Below are positions 1 to 8,190 of a stretch of 44,895 nt of DNA, piece by piece. The position numbers were made by a program, and so were the translations under genes. The DNA lies in assembly GCA_052170315.1 (NCBI GenBank), contig JBQNAT010000016.1, positions 1-44,895 of the forward strand. The letters are read 5' to 3'. Origin of the DNA: UBA9732 sp052170315 (GTDB lineage: Bacteria > Spirochaetota > Spirochaetia > Sphaerochaetales > Sphaerochaetaceae). The notes beneath the pieces were generated by a model, which saw nothing but the letters and a program-made list of their open reading frames with translations, made no database searches and was not told where the DNA came from. How positions within the stretch are numbered: position 1 is the first letter of the stretch; each line of letters begins with the position of its first letter.

Positions 1-34
1 TGGAAGCTTGCCTATTTCTCTTTCCCGTTCTTTT

Positions 35-49
35 TGTTATATTTTTATC
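35..49 (+). promoter_or_regulatory. Extended -10 promoter abutting the TPR gene start
   Basis: A TG dinucleotide (35-36), one base and TATATT (38-43) form an extended -10 element. Exactly 6 nt separate it from the ATG at 50, so the predicted first transcribed base is the A of the start codon. No Shine-Dalgarno sequence is visible. The -35 position (15-20, TTTCTC) is poor. Confidence 0.5.
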
Positions 50-1243
50 ATGCAAAAAGAACTTAAAGATATACAGTTCATCACGCTGCCGGATGACAGG
101 ACAGTAGGTGATGTAAAAATTGACAGCAGTATACCCGTTCCGGTGCAGATACCGGAAGGGAAAACACCGAAGGACATAGATTTCAACAGCGTTGTTGCCG
201 GCCTTATAAAGGTAGTGGCATGGAAGCCTGAAAACAAAAATATCGAATACTACAAAAAGCTGCTGCTGAAAATGCGGCCTGATGCAGTCAGGGAGCTGAA
301 CCTTGCCGCAATAGCAAAAAGCGAAAAAAAAGAGTTTGAGTTTGCCGAAGAAATGATGCTTGCGGTGAACCGGCTGTCAGAAGCCCCTGAAAGCTACGTA
401 AACCTCGCAGTGCTTTACGCTCAGATGACGGTTCAGCTGAGAAAGGATAAAAAAGACGTACAGGCAGACATGTACGATGATAAAATTTTGCAGATACTCA
501 ACGAATGTAAGGAAAAGTATGAGAATTATGCTCCCGTATACAGCGAAATTTCAGCCTTCCACATGAGACACGGAGACGTGGAAAACGCCCGAGACTATCT
601 GGCAAAGTATACGGAGCTTGAAACGAACAGCAAAAAGAAAGTAAAGGCGAAAAAGACACTGGTTTCGATGAACAGTATGCTGGAATCGAAAGACAGGATA
701 ATGTACGCCTATGACAAAATGATGATGGGCTGCGCGGACGAAGCTTTGGATATCATGAACAAGTATATTGCGGGCAATGAAAAGCAGTGGGAATCGTTCT
801 TTATCAGAGGCTGGGCTAAGCGGGTTCTTGAAGATTATGCGGGAGCTCAGACAGACCTTCTTGAAAGCCTGCGGATAGACGGCAGAAACGCTGAAGTTTA
901 CAATGAGCTTTCCATATGCGCAAGAGAAAGCGGAGATACCGAACTGGCAAAAAGCTATCTTCAGATTGCCGTTGACCTTGACGATGAAGATACCGTTTAT
1001 CTTTTAAACCTTGCATTCCTGCATCTGGCCTCGAAAGAATACGCGGAATGCAGAGAACTGCTGGAAAAGGCGCGCGTCCTTGACCCTGAAGACCCTCAGC
1101 TGAAGTACCTGATTGATGAGTATTCAAAACAGACCGGCGATAAGGTGGGAGATATAATATTGGAACAGCCCCTTTCTAACGAGGAGTTTGAAGATTTAAG
1201 GCAAAAAGGCGCCGAAAGCGGCATCCCGTACAAGGAAATCTGA
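50..1243 (+). CDS. TPR-repeat protein, cytoplasmic, role unknown
   Basis: This 397-residue soluble protein has no signal peptide or membrane segment. Helical repeats of tetratricopeptide type are clearest at about residues 247-354, in three consecutive units with the usual W/Y-A-G-A-L-P pattern. Another repeat-like unit lies near 80-120. TPR arrays are protein-interaction scaffolds, and nothing here shows the partner. An upstream in-frame ATG at 8 would add 14 residues, but the ATG at 50 is preferred because the added residues are hydrophobic and unlike the rest, and a -10 element sits exactly 6 nt before 50. The gene ends 11 nt before tsaE and is probably cotranscribed with the tsaE-tsaB-trxB run. 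Confidence 0.8.
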   Translation: MQKELKDIQFITLPDDRTVGDVKIDSSIPVPVQIPEGKTPKDIDFNSVVAGLIKVVAWKPENKNIEYYKKLLLKMRPDAVRELNLAAIAKSEKKEFEFAEEMMLAVNRLSEAPESYVNLAVLYAQMTVQLRKDKKDVQADMYDDKILQILNECKEKYENYAPVYSEISAFHMRHGDVENARDYLAKYTELETNSKKKVKAKKTLVSMNSMLESKDRIMYAYDKMMMGCADEALDIMNKYIAGNEKQWESFFIRGWAKRVLEDYAGAQTDLLESLRIDGRNAEVYNELSICARESGDTELAKSYLQIAVDLDDEDTVYLLNLAFLHLASKEYAECRELLEKARVLDPEDPQLKYLIDEYSKQTGDKVGDIILEQPLSNEEFEDLRQKGAESGIPYKEI

Positions 1244-1254
1244 AGAGGCATAAA

Positions 1255-1683
1255 ATGGATAAAACAGTTGTTTGCAAAACAGCGGAAGATATGGAAAAGC
1301 TGGGAAGGCAGATTGGAGAAACCTGCGAACCCGGCTCTGTAATTTCATTAAGAGGAAGCCTTGGCGCGGGAAAAACGGTATTCGCAAAAGGCATTGCGCG
1401 TTGTCTTGGCATTCAGGAAGCAATAGTAAGCCCGACATTCACGCTTTTGCAGGAATATGACGGACGCATTCCAATGTACCACATGGACCTTTACAGGATA
1501 ACAAGCGAAGAAGACTTCCAGATGATAGGCGGGGAAGATATGCTCTATTCCAATGGCGTATGTTTAATTGAATGGAGTGAAATAATAAACCATATGCTAC
1601 CAAAGAAGACATTGTTCATTGAAATAACGGTGAACGAAGACCAAAGCAGAACCGTGCGCCTAACAGGCGGTTGGGAGAACTGA
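1255..1683 (+). CDS. tsaE: tRNA t6A biosynthesis ATPase TsaE
   Basis: TsaE is the small ATPase that works with TsaB and TsaD (and TsaC) to make N6-threonylcarbamoyladenosine at position 37 of tRNAs reading ANN codons. The 142-residue length is normal. The P-loop GSLGAGKT lies at about residues 34-41, followed by the family motifs SPTFTL, YHMDLYR and IEWSE. The start ATG is preceded by an AGAGG ribosome site. tsaB follows 2 nt after the stop, which supports coupled expression of the two partners. tsaC and tsaD are not in this window. Confidence 0.93.
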   Translation: MDKTVVCKTAEDMEKLGRQIGETCEPGSVISLRGSLGAGKTVFAKGIARCLGIQEAIVSPTFTLLQEYDGRIPMYHMDLYRITSEEDFQMIGGEDMLYSNGVCLIEWSEIINHMLPKKTLFIEITVNEDQSRTVRLTGGWEN

Positions 1684-1685
1684 CA

Positions 1686-2411
1686 ATGAATATCCTTGCA
1701 GTAGACACGTCGGCTCAAGCGCTGACAACGGCATTAAAAACAGATGATTTTTTTGAGGCAAGAACTTCGGAAGGAAGAAGCGTACAGCATTCCGAGCGCC
1801 TCATGCCTACAGTACTGGAACTCTGCGGCAATGCAAAAATATCAACCAAAGACATAGAGCTTCTGGCATGCACACGGGGGCCGGGTTCGTTCACAGGACT
1901 GAGGATAGGCATGGCTGCCCTGAAGGGAATGGCCTTCGCTTTGGATAAGCCGCTGGTATCCGTTTCCACAATGGAAGTTCTTGCGAACTGCGTCCCCTAT
2001 TTCGACGGCGCTGTCGTAACGGTTCTGGATGCGAAAAAACAGAGATGGTATCTTGCGGTCTTTGAGAAGACGGGCAAAGAAGCGAAACGAATAATGCCCG
2101 ATACGGACGGAACTGAAGCGGCCCTTATTGAAGTGCTAAAACCCTACGGCAAAATTCTTGTCACGGGTCCGGATGCGGAAACCTTTGCGGAAGTGCTTGA
2201 GGTTTTTTATACTGAAAACGGCAAAAAAACAAAACAGATAATAACAGACAAAAATTCATACAGATACGCATCAGTATCGCTTATTGACTGTGCTTTAAGA
2301 AATTATGAAAAGGACGGAGCCGACAACATAGGCCAGGGGCCTGTCTATCTCAGAAAGAGCGATGCTGAAATCGCTCTTGAGGAACGCGAAAAGGAGAAAC
2401 GGAATGGCTGA
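1686..2411 (+). CDS. tsaB: tRNA t6A biosynthesis protein TsaB
   Basis: TsaB is the ASKHA-fold partner that dimerises with TsaD in the t6A complex. The N-terminus MNILAVDTS and the motif RGPGSFTGLRIG are typical of TsaB, and the length is 241 residues. An in-frame ATG five codons upstream (1671) overlaps tsaE. The ATG at 1686 gives the canonical N-terminus and has a GGGAG ribosome site. In many bacteria rimI follows tsaB, but here trxB follows and overlaps the end of tsaB by 8 nt. Confidence 0.93.
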   Translation: MNILAVDTSAQALTTALKTDDFFEARTSEGRSVQHSERLMPTVLELCGNAKISTKDIELLACTRGPGSFTGLRIGMAALKGMAFALDKPLVSVSTMEVLANCVPYFDGAVVTVLDAKKQRWYLAVFEKTGKEAKRIMPDTDGTEAALIEVLKPYGKILVTGPDAETFAEVLEVFYTENGKKTKQIITDKNSYRYASVSLIDCALRNYEKDGADNIGQGPVYLRKSDAEIALEEREKEKRNG

Positions 2412-3354
2412 ATTAAATAAGGAAATAAAAAATTTTGATGTGGTAATAGTCGGAGGCGGAGTCGGAGGTCTTGCCTGCGGTCAGTACAGCTCACGCGCCG
2501 GAAGAAAAACGGTTATAATTGAAGAAATGGCTCCCGGCGGACAGGCAATGATAATAGACGAAATAGAAAACTATCCGGGTCTTGAAAAACTTTCAGGCTA
2601 TGAGCTTTCGGCCAAATTCGAGAAACAGGCAGCTGATTTCGGATGCAGGTTTGCCTATGCCACTGTTAACGGAATCAAAAAACTTGAAGACGGAAGCTTT
2701 CAGATAGACACAACGGACGGTATTTACGGCGCGCCCGTTGTCGTTATTGCAACCGGAGCAAAGCACAGAAATCTGGATGTTCCCGGAGAGACGGAAATGA
2801 TTGGGCACGGCGTAAGTTACTGCGCTACCTGCGACGGCCCCTTTTTCAGAGACAGAAAAATTCTGGTATGCGGCGGCGGAGACAGTGCCTGCCAGGAGTC
2901 CATGTATCTCAGAAAGCTTTCAGACAATGTAACAGTTGTTCACAGAAGAGACCGCTTCAGAGCTCAGGCATCAATAGTAAAGGCAATGGAAGACGCGGGA
3001 ATAAAGACAAAGATGAACACCGTTGTGCAGTCAATTAATGCGGAAAACGGCAGGGTCAGGTCTGTTACCTTCAGGAGCGGGGACACGGGAGAATCCTACA
3101 CGGAAGACTTTGACGGAGTCTTTATCTTTGTAGGGAACATACCTCAGACTCAGCTTGTGCCGGACTGTGAAAAAGACGCATCGGGCTTCATAAAAACGGA
3201 CGCTCATATGATGACCAGCATACCCGGCATTTACGCGGTGGGTGACGTCAGGGATACCCCGTTCAGGCAGATTGTGACAGCAGCTTCGGACGGGGCTATT
3301 GCCGCCCACTATGCAAGCGAGTACATAGACGCCAGAAACGGCAGAAAATACTGA
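2404..3354 (+). CDS. trxB: Thioredoxin reductase (NADPH, FAD)
   Basis: This low-molecular-weight thioredoxin reductase passes electrons from NADPH through FAD to thioredoxin. It has 316 residues, the usual length. Visible motifs are the FAD-binding glycine motif GGGVGGLACG near the N-terminus, redox CATC at residues 140-143, the NADPH-site sequence GGGDSA with HRRDRFRA, and the C-terminal FAD motif YAVGDV. The start at 2404 is chosen over 2362 because AAGGAG lies just upstream and the flavin domain begins soon after. The 8-nt overlap with tsaB suggests translational coupling. The redox motif order matches TrxB rather than ferredoxin-NADP reductase-like paralogues, which lack CxxC. Confidence 0.93.
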   Translation: MAELNKEIKNFDVVIVGGGVGGLACGQYSSRAGRKTVIIEEMAPGGQAMIIDEIENYPGLEKLSGYELSAKFEKQAADFGCRFAYATVNGIKKLEDGSFQIDTTDGIYGAPVVVIATGAKHRNLDVPGETEMIGHGVSYCATCDGPFFRDRKILVCGGGDSACQESMYLRKLSDNVTVVHRRDRFRAQASIVKAMEDAGIKTKMNTVVQSINAENGRVRSVTFRSGDTGESYTEDFDGVFIFVGNIPQTQLVPDCEKDASGFIKTDAHMMTSIPGIYAVGDVRDTPFRQIVTAASDGAIAAHYASEYIDARNGRKY

Positions 3355-3391
3355 TAACTGTCTTTCACTCCAACTTGTTTCTCAATATTTG

Positions 3392-3428
3392 TTTCTAATT
3401 GCGTTTCTATGGTGTATCATAAAGATGT
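3392..3428 (+). promoter_or_regulatory. Promoter of glgA, near-leaderless
   Basis: TATCAT lies at 3415-3420, with TTTCTA at 3392-3397 seventeen bases upstream. The ATG of glgA starts 8 nt after the -10, so the predicted leader is 0-2 nt. No Shine-Dalgarno sequence lies before the ATG. Confidence 0.4.
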
Positions 3429-4856
3429 ATGAATATACTGATGATAACCAGTGAGGCCGTCCCGTTTTCAAAGTCCGGAGGACTTGCGGACGTTGTTGGC
3501 GCGCTCACTCCCGCGCTTATAGAAAAGGGACATGACGCAAGAATCATTGTCCCATCCTACGGCACAAGCCTTGATAATTCAGGTTCGCTTGTATGCGAGC
3601 TTGAAATAGAAATGCTGAACGGCCCTGAAAGAGTCGAAATCAGACAGAAAACGGTAGGGAAAACAATCTACTATTTTTTGTGCCACAAGGTCTTTAATCT
3701 TAGAAAAGGCATTTACGGAGATACAAGCTACGCTCCGTACAGCGATAACTTCTTCCGCTTTGCCCTTCTTTCCAAGGCTGCTCTCCAGCTGTGCGAAAAA
3801 ATAAACTGGAAACCTGACATCCTGCACTGTCACGACTGGACAGCGGGTCTTGTACCCTACTTTCTGAAAGTTTCAAGAAGTCAGTTCTTCATGGGTACCG
3901 AAACGGTATTCACAATCCACAATCTGGCTTATCAGGGGACATTCGCCAGAATGGACTTCCTCTATGCAAATGTAAAACCGGATGAGGAGCTGTTCACAAA
4001 CGGGCAGGTAAACATGCTTAAAGTGGGTCTTATTTTTTCAGACTGCATAACAACGGTAAGTCCTGCGTACGCAAAAGAGATACAGACACCGGAACAGGGC
4101 TGCGGCCTTGATACCGTACTTCAAAAACGAAGCGCAAAACTGAAAGGTATTATAAACGGAATAGACACGGACGAATGGAATCCGCACACGGACAAGCTGA
4201 TACCGCACCGTTTCAGCAAAAACAACATGGAGGGTAAAGCCAAAACCAAAAAGGAACTTCAGATTCGCCTGGGGCTTCCCGTGCGCGGGAACGTTCCGGT
4301 TTTCGCAATGATAAGCCGTCTGGCGGCGCAGAAAGGTTTTGACACCGTTCTGCTGTGTCTGGAAAAGATACTCAAGGAAAACGACGTACAGTTCGTAATT
4401 GTGGGCACAGGCGACAGCAATCTTGAAAAGCGCCTGAAGGAGCTGGGTGAAAAACACAAAAACCTGTCCGTGAACATCCTCTTTTCAAACGAAATTGCTC
4501 ACCTTGTAGAAGCCGGAAGCGATTTCTTCCTTATGCCAAGTCGCTACGAACCCTGCGGCCTGAACCAGCTGTACTCGCTTCGTTACGGCACTATCCCAAT
4601 TGCACACAGAACAGGCGGACTTGCGGATACCATCATTGATGTGGAGCAGTTCCCGAAGGAAGGCACCGGCCTTCTTTTCAATGCCCTGAATCCGGAAGAA
4701 ATTACAAAGCATGTTATCAGGGCCGTGGAGCTTTATCACAGAAACAACGGAAAGGAAATAAGTAAAATAAGAATGAGGGCAATGAGTCAAAACTTCTCAT
4801 GGTCGGCATCTGCAGATGAATATATCGAAGTTTATAAAGCACTTATAGAAAAATAG
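3429..4856 (+). CDS. glgA: Glycogen synthase (ADP-glucose, GT5)
   Basis: GlgA adds glucose from ADP-glucose to the non-reducing end of alpha-1,4-glucan. The protein has 475 residues, typical for GT5. The N-terminal ADP-glucose loop KSGGLADVVGAL (residues 15-26) and the C-terminal donor-site region around PSRYEPCGLNQLY with TGGLADT are clear. It lies 9 nt before glgC, whose product makes its substrate. No branching enzyme or phosphorylase gene is in the window. Confidence 0.95.
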   Translation: MNILMITSEAVPFSKSGGLADVVGALTPALIEKGHDARIIVPSYGTSLDNSGSLVCELEIEMLNGPERVEIRQKTVGKTIYYFLCHKVFNLRKGIYGDTSYAPYSDNFFRFALLSKAALQLCEKINWKPDILHCHDWTAGLVPYFLKVSRSQFFMGTETVFTIHNLAYQGTFARMDFLYANVKPDEELFTNGQVNMLKVGLIFSDCITTVSPAYAKEIQTPEQGCGLDTVLQKRSAKLKGIINGIDTDEWNPHTDKLIPHRFSKNNMEGKAKTKKELQIRLGLPVRGNVPVFAMISRLAAQKGFDTVLLCLEKILKENDVQFVIVGTGDSNLEKRLKELGEKHKNLSVNILFSNEIAHLVEAGSDFFLMPSRYEPCGLNQLYSLRYGTIPIAHRTGGLADTIIDVEQFPKEGTGLLFNALNPEEITKHVIRAVELYHRNNGKEISKIRMRAMSQNFSWSASADEYIEVYKALIEK

Positions 4857-4865
4857 GAGGAGTTA

Positions 4866-6161
4866 ATGAGCAGCAAACCTAAAGTAGTTGCAATTATTCT
4901 GGGCGGAGGAAAAGGAACCAGACTTTACCCGTTGACAGCTGACAGGGCAAAGCCCGCAGTACCGTTTGCAGGTAAATGCAGACTTGTGGATATACCAATA
5001 TCAAACTGCATAAACAGCGGATACACGAAAATTTATCTTCTTACGCAGTTCAACACGGCATCTTTGCACAACCATATAGCAAACACATATGTATTTGACC
5101 AGTTTAATACAGGCTTTGTACAGATTCTTTCCGCGGAGCAGACCTTTAAAAGCGAATCATGGTATCAGGGAACAGCTGACGCAGTAAGAAAAAACCTCAA
5201 TCATTTCAAAGACCAGGAAGCTGATTACTATATCATTCTCAGCGGAGACCAGCTCTACAGGATGGACTTTTCCAAGATGCTGGACAGGCATATCGAATCC
5301 GGAGCGGAACTCACCGTAGCCGCGAAACCCATCTCAAGGTCACAGGCCACAGGCCTTGGCATAATGAAGACGGACAAAGACGGTATGATAACGCAGTTTC
5401 TTGAAAAGCCGGCACCGGATTTGGACATAACGGATTATAAGGTAAATCCACAGTATCTGAAGGATTCGCTTGGAAAAGATATAAGCGAAGACAACCAGTA
5501 CCTTGCCTCAATGGGTATCTACATCTTCACTGCGAAGTCAATGGAAGAGGCTCTTGATAATGATAAAATGGATTTCGGAAAGGAAATAATCCCAAGTCTG
5601 ACAAAGTCGAAACCGGTAGCTTCATATCTGTTCGATGGTTTCTGGGAAGATATAGGGACAATCAAGGCCTTCTATGACACCAACCTTGATCTTGCCCACA
5701 TCAATCCCAGATTCAACTTCTATGATGAAGACATGCCTATTTACACCCACAGAAGGAACCTTCCCGCAACGAAGTTCAATTTCTGCAACATAACCAGTTC
5801 CCTCACCTCCGAAGGCTCAATCATCACCAACGCGTACATTGTCAACTCCATTATCGGAGTACGAACCATAATTGAAAGCGGAGCTTCCCTTGACGGCGTT
5901 TACTGCATGGGCGCCACCTTCTATGAGACCGAGGCTCAGAAGGCCGCAAACGAAAAGGCAGGCATCCCCAATATAGGTATAGGCCGAGGCTCTATAATCA
6001 AGCGTGCCATCATAGATATGAACACAAGAATCGGGGCAGGATGCAGAATAGGCATAGACGATATACCGCGAAATGAAGGAGATTTCGACGACTATTCCAT
6101 TCATGACGGAATAATTGTCATCAACAAGGGAGTGACAATTCCCAACGGTACCATTCTCTGA
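4866..6161 (+). CDS. glgC: Glucose-1-phosphate adenylyltransferase
   Basis: GlgC makes ADP-glucose from glucose 1-phosphate and ATP, the committed step of bacterial glycogen synthesis. The N-terminal nucleotidyltransferase motif GGGKGTRLYPLT and the RAKPAVPFAGK segment are present. The C-terminal part has the left-handed beta-helix style of hexapeptide-like repeats (around SIIGVRTIIESGASLDGV). At 431 residues it has the normal length. A strong GGAGGAG ribosome site sits 5 nt before the ATG, in contrast to glgA, which has none. It converges on the next minus-strand gene with a 6-nt gap and no obvious terminator between them. Confidence 0.95.
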   Translation: MSSKPKVVAIILGGGKGTRLYPLTADRAKPAVPFAGKCRLVDIPISNCINSGYTKIYLLTQFNTASLHNHIANTYVFDQFNTGFVQILSAEQTFKSESWYQGTADAVRKNLNHFKDQEADYYIILSGDQLYRMDFSKMLDRHIESGAELTVAAKPISRSQATGLGIMKTDKDGMITQFLEKPAPDLDITDYKVNPQYLKDSLGKDISEDNQYLASMGIYIFTAKSMEEALDNDKMDFGKEIIPSLTKSKPVASYLFDGFWEDIGTIKAFYDTNLDLAHINPRFNFYDEDMPIYTHRRNLPATKFNFCNITSSLTSEGSIITNAYIVNSIIGVRTIIESGASLDGVYCMGATFYETEAQKAANEKAGIPNIGIGRGSIIKRAIIDMNTRIGAGCRIGIDDIPRNEGDFDDYSIHDGIIVINKGVTIPNGTIL

Positions 6162-6167
6162 AAACGT

Positions 6168-6554
6168 TTAAATTATTACTATCCAGGGGAATAAAAAGTG
6201 GATAAGAGCAACGCCAAGGGTTATAAAGCCCAAGGCGTTTCTTTTTCCGTTATTCAGGTCAACAATCTCGTCCGCACTTGAAGGATGCCTTAAAAAATAA
6301 ATAAGATTTATTACGATATTCGCCGCGGGAAGGATATCCCCTATCACCATAGGCCCCGGTTCAACAGGGAAAAAAACAAGACCCAGAGCAATCAGAAAGC
6401 CTATGGAGACTGAAACCAGCTGTATTTTTTTGCCTGAGTAATAAAACGTTTTAAGATTTATCAGAAAAAGAAAGTCATTTCCGTACTTATCCACAAGCAA
6501 AAGCCCCGCGGAGAGGATGAGATAAATAACGGAAAGAAGATAAAACTGAACCAT
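6168..6554 (-). CDS. Small four-helix membrane protein, unknown
   Basis: I do not recognise this 128-residue protein. It has four hydrophobic segments of membrane-spanning length (about residues 3-20, 45-62, 70-88 and 109-127) joined by short polar loops. The frame stays open upstream to a TTG at 6572. The ATG at 6554 is preferred because it lies exactly 6 nt after TATTAT (6566-6561 on the minus strand), which would make the message leaderless. It is divergent from the ABC permease gene and convergent with glgC. Confidence 0.6.
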   Translation of the reverse strand: MVQFYLLSVIYLILSAGLLLVDKYGNDFLFLINLKTFYYSGKKIQLVSVSIGFLIALGLVFFPVEPGPMVIGDILPAANIVINLIYFLRHPSSADEIVDLNNGKRNALGFITLGVALIHFLFPWIVII

Positions 6555-6589
6555 GCCTGAATAATACGACAAACGGGCACTGAAGAAAA
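6555..6589 (-). promoter_or_regulatory. Leaderless-type promoter of the small membrane protein
   Basis: On the minus strand TATTAT (6566-6561) is followed by 6 nt and then ATG at 6554. The -35 window 17 nt upstream reads TTTTCT, a weak match. No ribosome site is present. Confidence 0.4.
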
Positions 6590-6607
6590 GAGGAACTATT
6601 TGGTGGG

Positions 6608-6642
6608 TTAAATATCCTCAATCTTTATGATAGTATTAAGGC
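6608..6642 (+). promoter_or_regulatory. Leaderless-type promoter of the ABC permease
   Basis: TTAAAT (6608-6613), a 17-nt spacer and TAGTAT (6631-6636) are followed by 6 nt and then the GTG start at 6643. There is no Shine-Dalgarno sequence. The layout mirrors the divergent minus-strand promoter. Confidence 0.45.
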
Positions 6643-8190
6643 GTGAGCAATAAAGATACTTTCAACAAAGCATATCCCATACCGGGTTTCGTACTTTTTC
6701 TCATAGCCGTCATAGTGCCGGCAGCCTTTGCAGTAGCAGGAGGTTTCCCTTCTTTTGTAAAAACCTTCTCAGATATCAGAATACTGCGCCAGCTGTCTTA
6801 CTCCCTTATACTGGCACTGTGCTGCACGGTATCAGCTGTAATTACAGGTCTTCCGTTTGCATACATAACGGCAAGCTACAGCTTCCGCGCAAGAGGTTTT
6901 TTCAGAAAGCTTAACGCGCTGTTCTTTGTTTTTCCTCCGGTCCTTACAATACTGTGCTTTGAGATACTTTTCGGAGAAAAAGGCTTTTTCCCGTTTAATA
7001 TCCCCTATCCCTTCCTTAAACACGGGTTGCTTCTTACAGTCTTCAATATACCTGTTATAGTTCTCCTTGTAAGCAGCTGGTGGAGCCGTTTGGATTACAG
7101 ACTGGAAACTACGGCCTTAAGCCTTGGCTTAAAGCCTTCAGCCGTCTTTTTTGATATAACCCTGCCAAGGCTCAGGCCTGCGATTACAGGTTCCGCAGCC
7201 CTTGTGTTCCTCAGATGTTTTTCCGATATCGCAATCGTCAATTTCTATGCGAAAGGCTCAAAGTTCATAAACGCAGGGTCTTTGATGTACCGCCTGAAGG
7301 AAAACGGAAACCCTGAAACAGCGGGAAGCCTTTCCATTTTTGTAACCCTGATTTCCCTCTTCTTCCTTGTAATTTTCTGTTCAAGCTTCACTAAGCTTAA
7401 GGGAAGTATATTAACACGGGATGAAAACAGAAAACCGCTGAAAAAACCTAAATCTTTCGGTTCCCGTCTTCTTGTTTTTATTTTTATAATCCTTAATCTG
7501 GCATTTCTTCTCGCGCCTGCCGCCGCTGTTGTCTTTAAATCCTTTTATTATGGAGGACAGTTTTATGCAGGAGCGTACACAAATCTGTTCAGCTCTTTTA
7601 AGGTCTGGGGAACCGGAACTTTCCTGAACAGCCTTCTTATCGCCTTTGCCGCTGCTTTAATCAGCACCTTCATAGCTTTAAGGATAAGTTCGGCATCCCT
7701 GTATATGAACTTTTATGCCTGTCTTGCCCTTTTACCGCTGGCTTTTGGTTCGGCTACGTTGGGGCTTGGGTATTACAGGATATCGGAAATACTTCCGTCC
7801 ATTCCCGGTCTGGTTTATGCGATTTCGGCTCACTGCGCAGCGGTATTGCCTGCAGCTGTCCTGATAATTTTTGTATCCTATCTTGGCATAAACGGGAATC
7901 TCAAAGATTCGGCAAGAAGCCTGGGCTTCGGCGCAAAGGCTTCTTTCGGAAGTATTGACAGACGTCTTCTAAGCCGCGCGGTGACGGCGTCTTTCCTTAT
8001 AACGTTCGCGATAAGTCTTGGCGAATACGGTTCATCCGCATTTCTGGGGACGGATACAATTTCCATGCAGATAAATGCTTTAATCATATCGGGAGAAATG
8101 AACACGGCCTGTGCGCTTGGAAGTATTTTAAGTGTATTGTGCGTTGTTGTGTTTCTCATCGGCGCAAAACTATTAAAGAGGGAAAAATAA
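6643..8190 (+). CDS. ABC transporter permease, two-domain (FbpB/ThiP type)
   Basis: This 515-residue integral membrane protein contains two fused BPD_transp_1 permease domains and about twelve membrane segments. The first EAA loop (ETTALSLGL...ITLPRLRPA) and the second (KDSARSLGF, followed by GEYGSSAFLG) are typical of importers for iron(III), thiamine or related small solutes. The GTG start fits the alignment and the -10 spacing. The ATPase gene starts directly after the stop codon. No substrate-binding protein gene is present nearby, so the substrate cannot be named. Confidence 0.85.
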   Translation: MSNKDTFNKAYPIPGFVLFLIAVIVPAAFAVAGGFPSFVKTFSDIRILRQLSYSLILALCCTVSAVITGLPFAYITASYSFRARGFFRKLNALFFVFPPVLTILCFEILFGEKGFFPFNIPYPFLKHGLLLTVFNIPVIVLLVSSWWSRLDYRLETTALSLGLKPSAVFFDITLPRLRPAITGSAALVFLRCFSDIAIVNFYAKGSKFINAGSLMYRLKENGNPETAGSLSIFVTLISLFFLVIFCSSFTKLKGSILTRDENRKPLKKPKSFGSRLLVFIFIILNLAFLLAPAAAVVFKSFYYGGQFYAGAYTNLFSSFKVWGTGTFLNSLLIAFAAALISTFIALRISSASLYMNFYACLALLPLAFGSATLGLGYYRISEILPSIPGLVYAISAHCAAVLPAAVLIIFVSYLGINGNLKDSARSLGFGAKASFGSIDRRLLSRAVTASFLITFAISLGEYGSSAFLGTDTISMQINALIISGEMNTACALGSILSVLCVVVFLIGAKLLKREK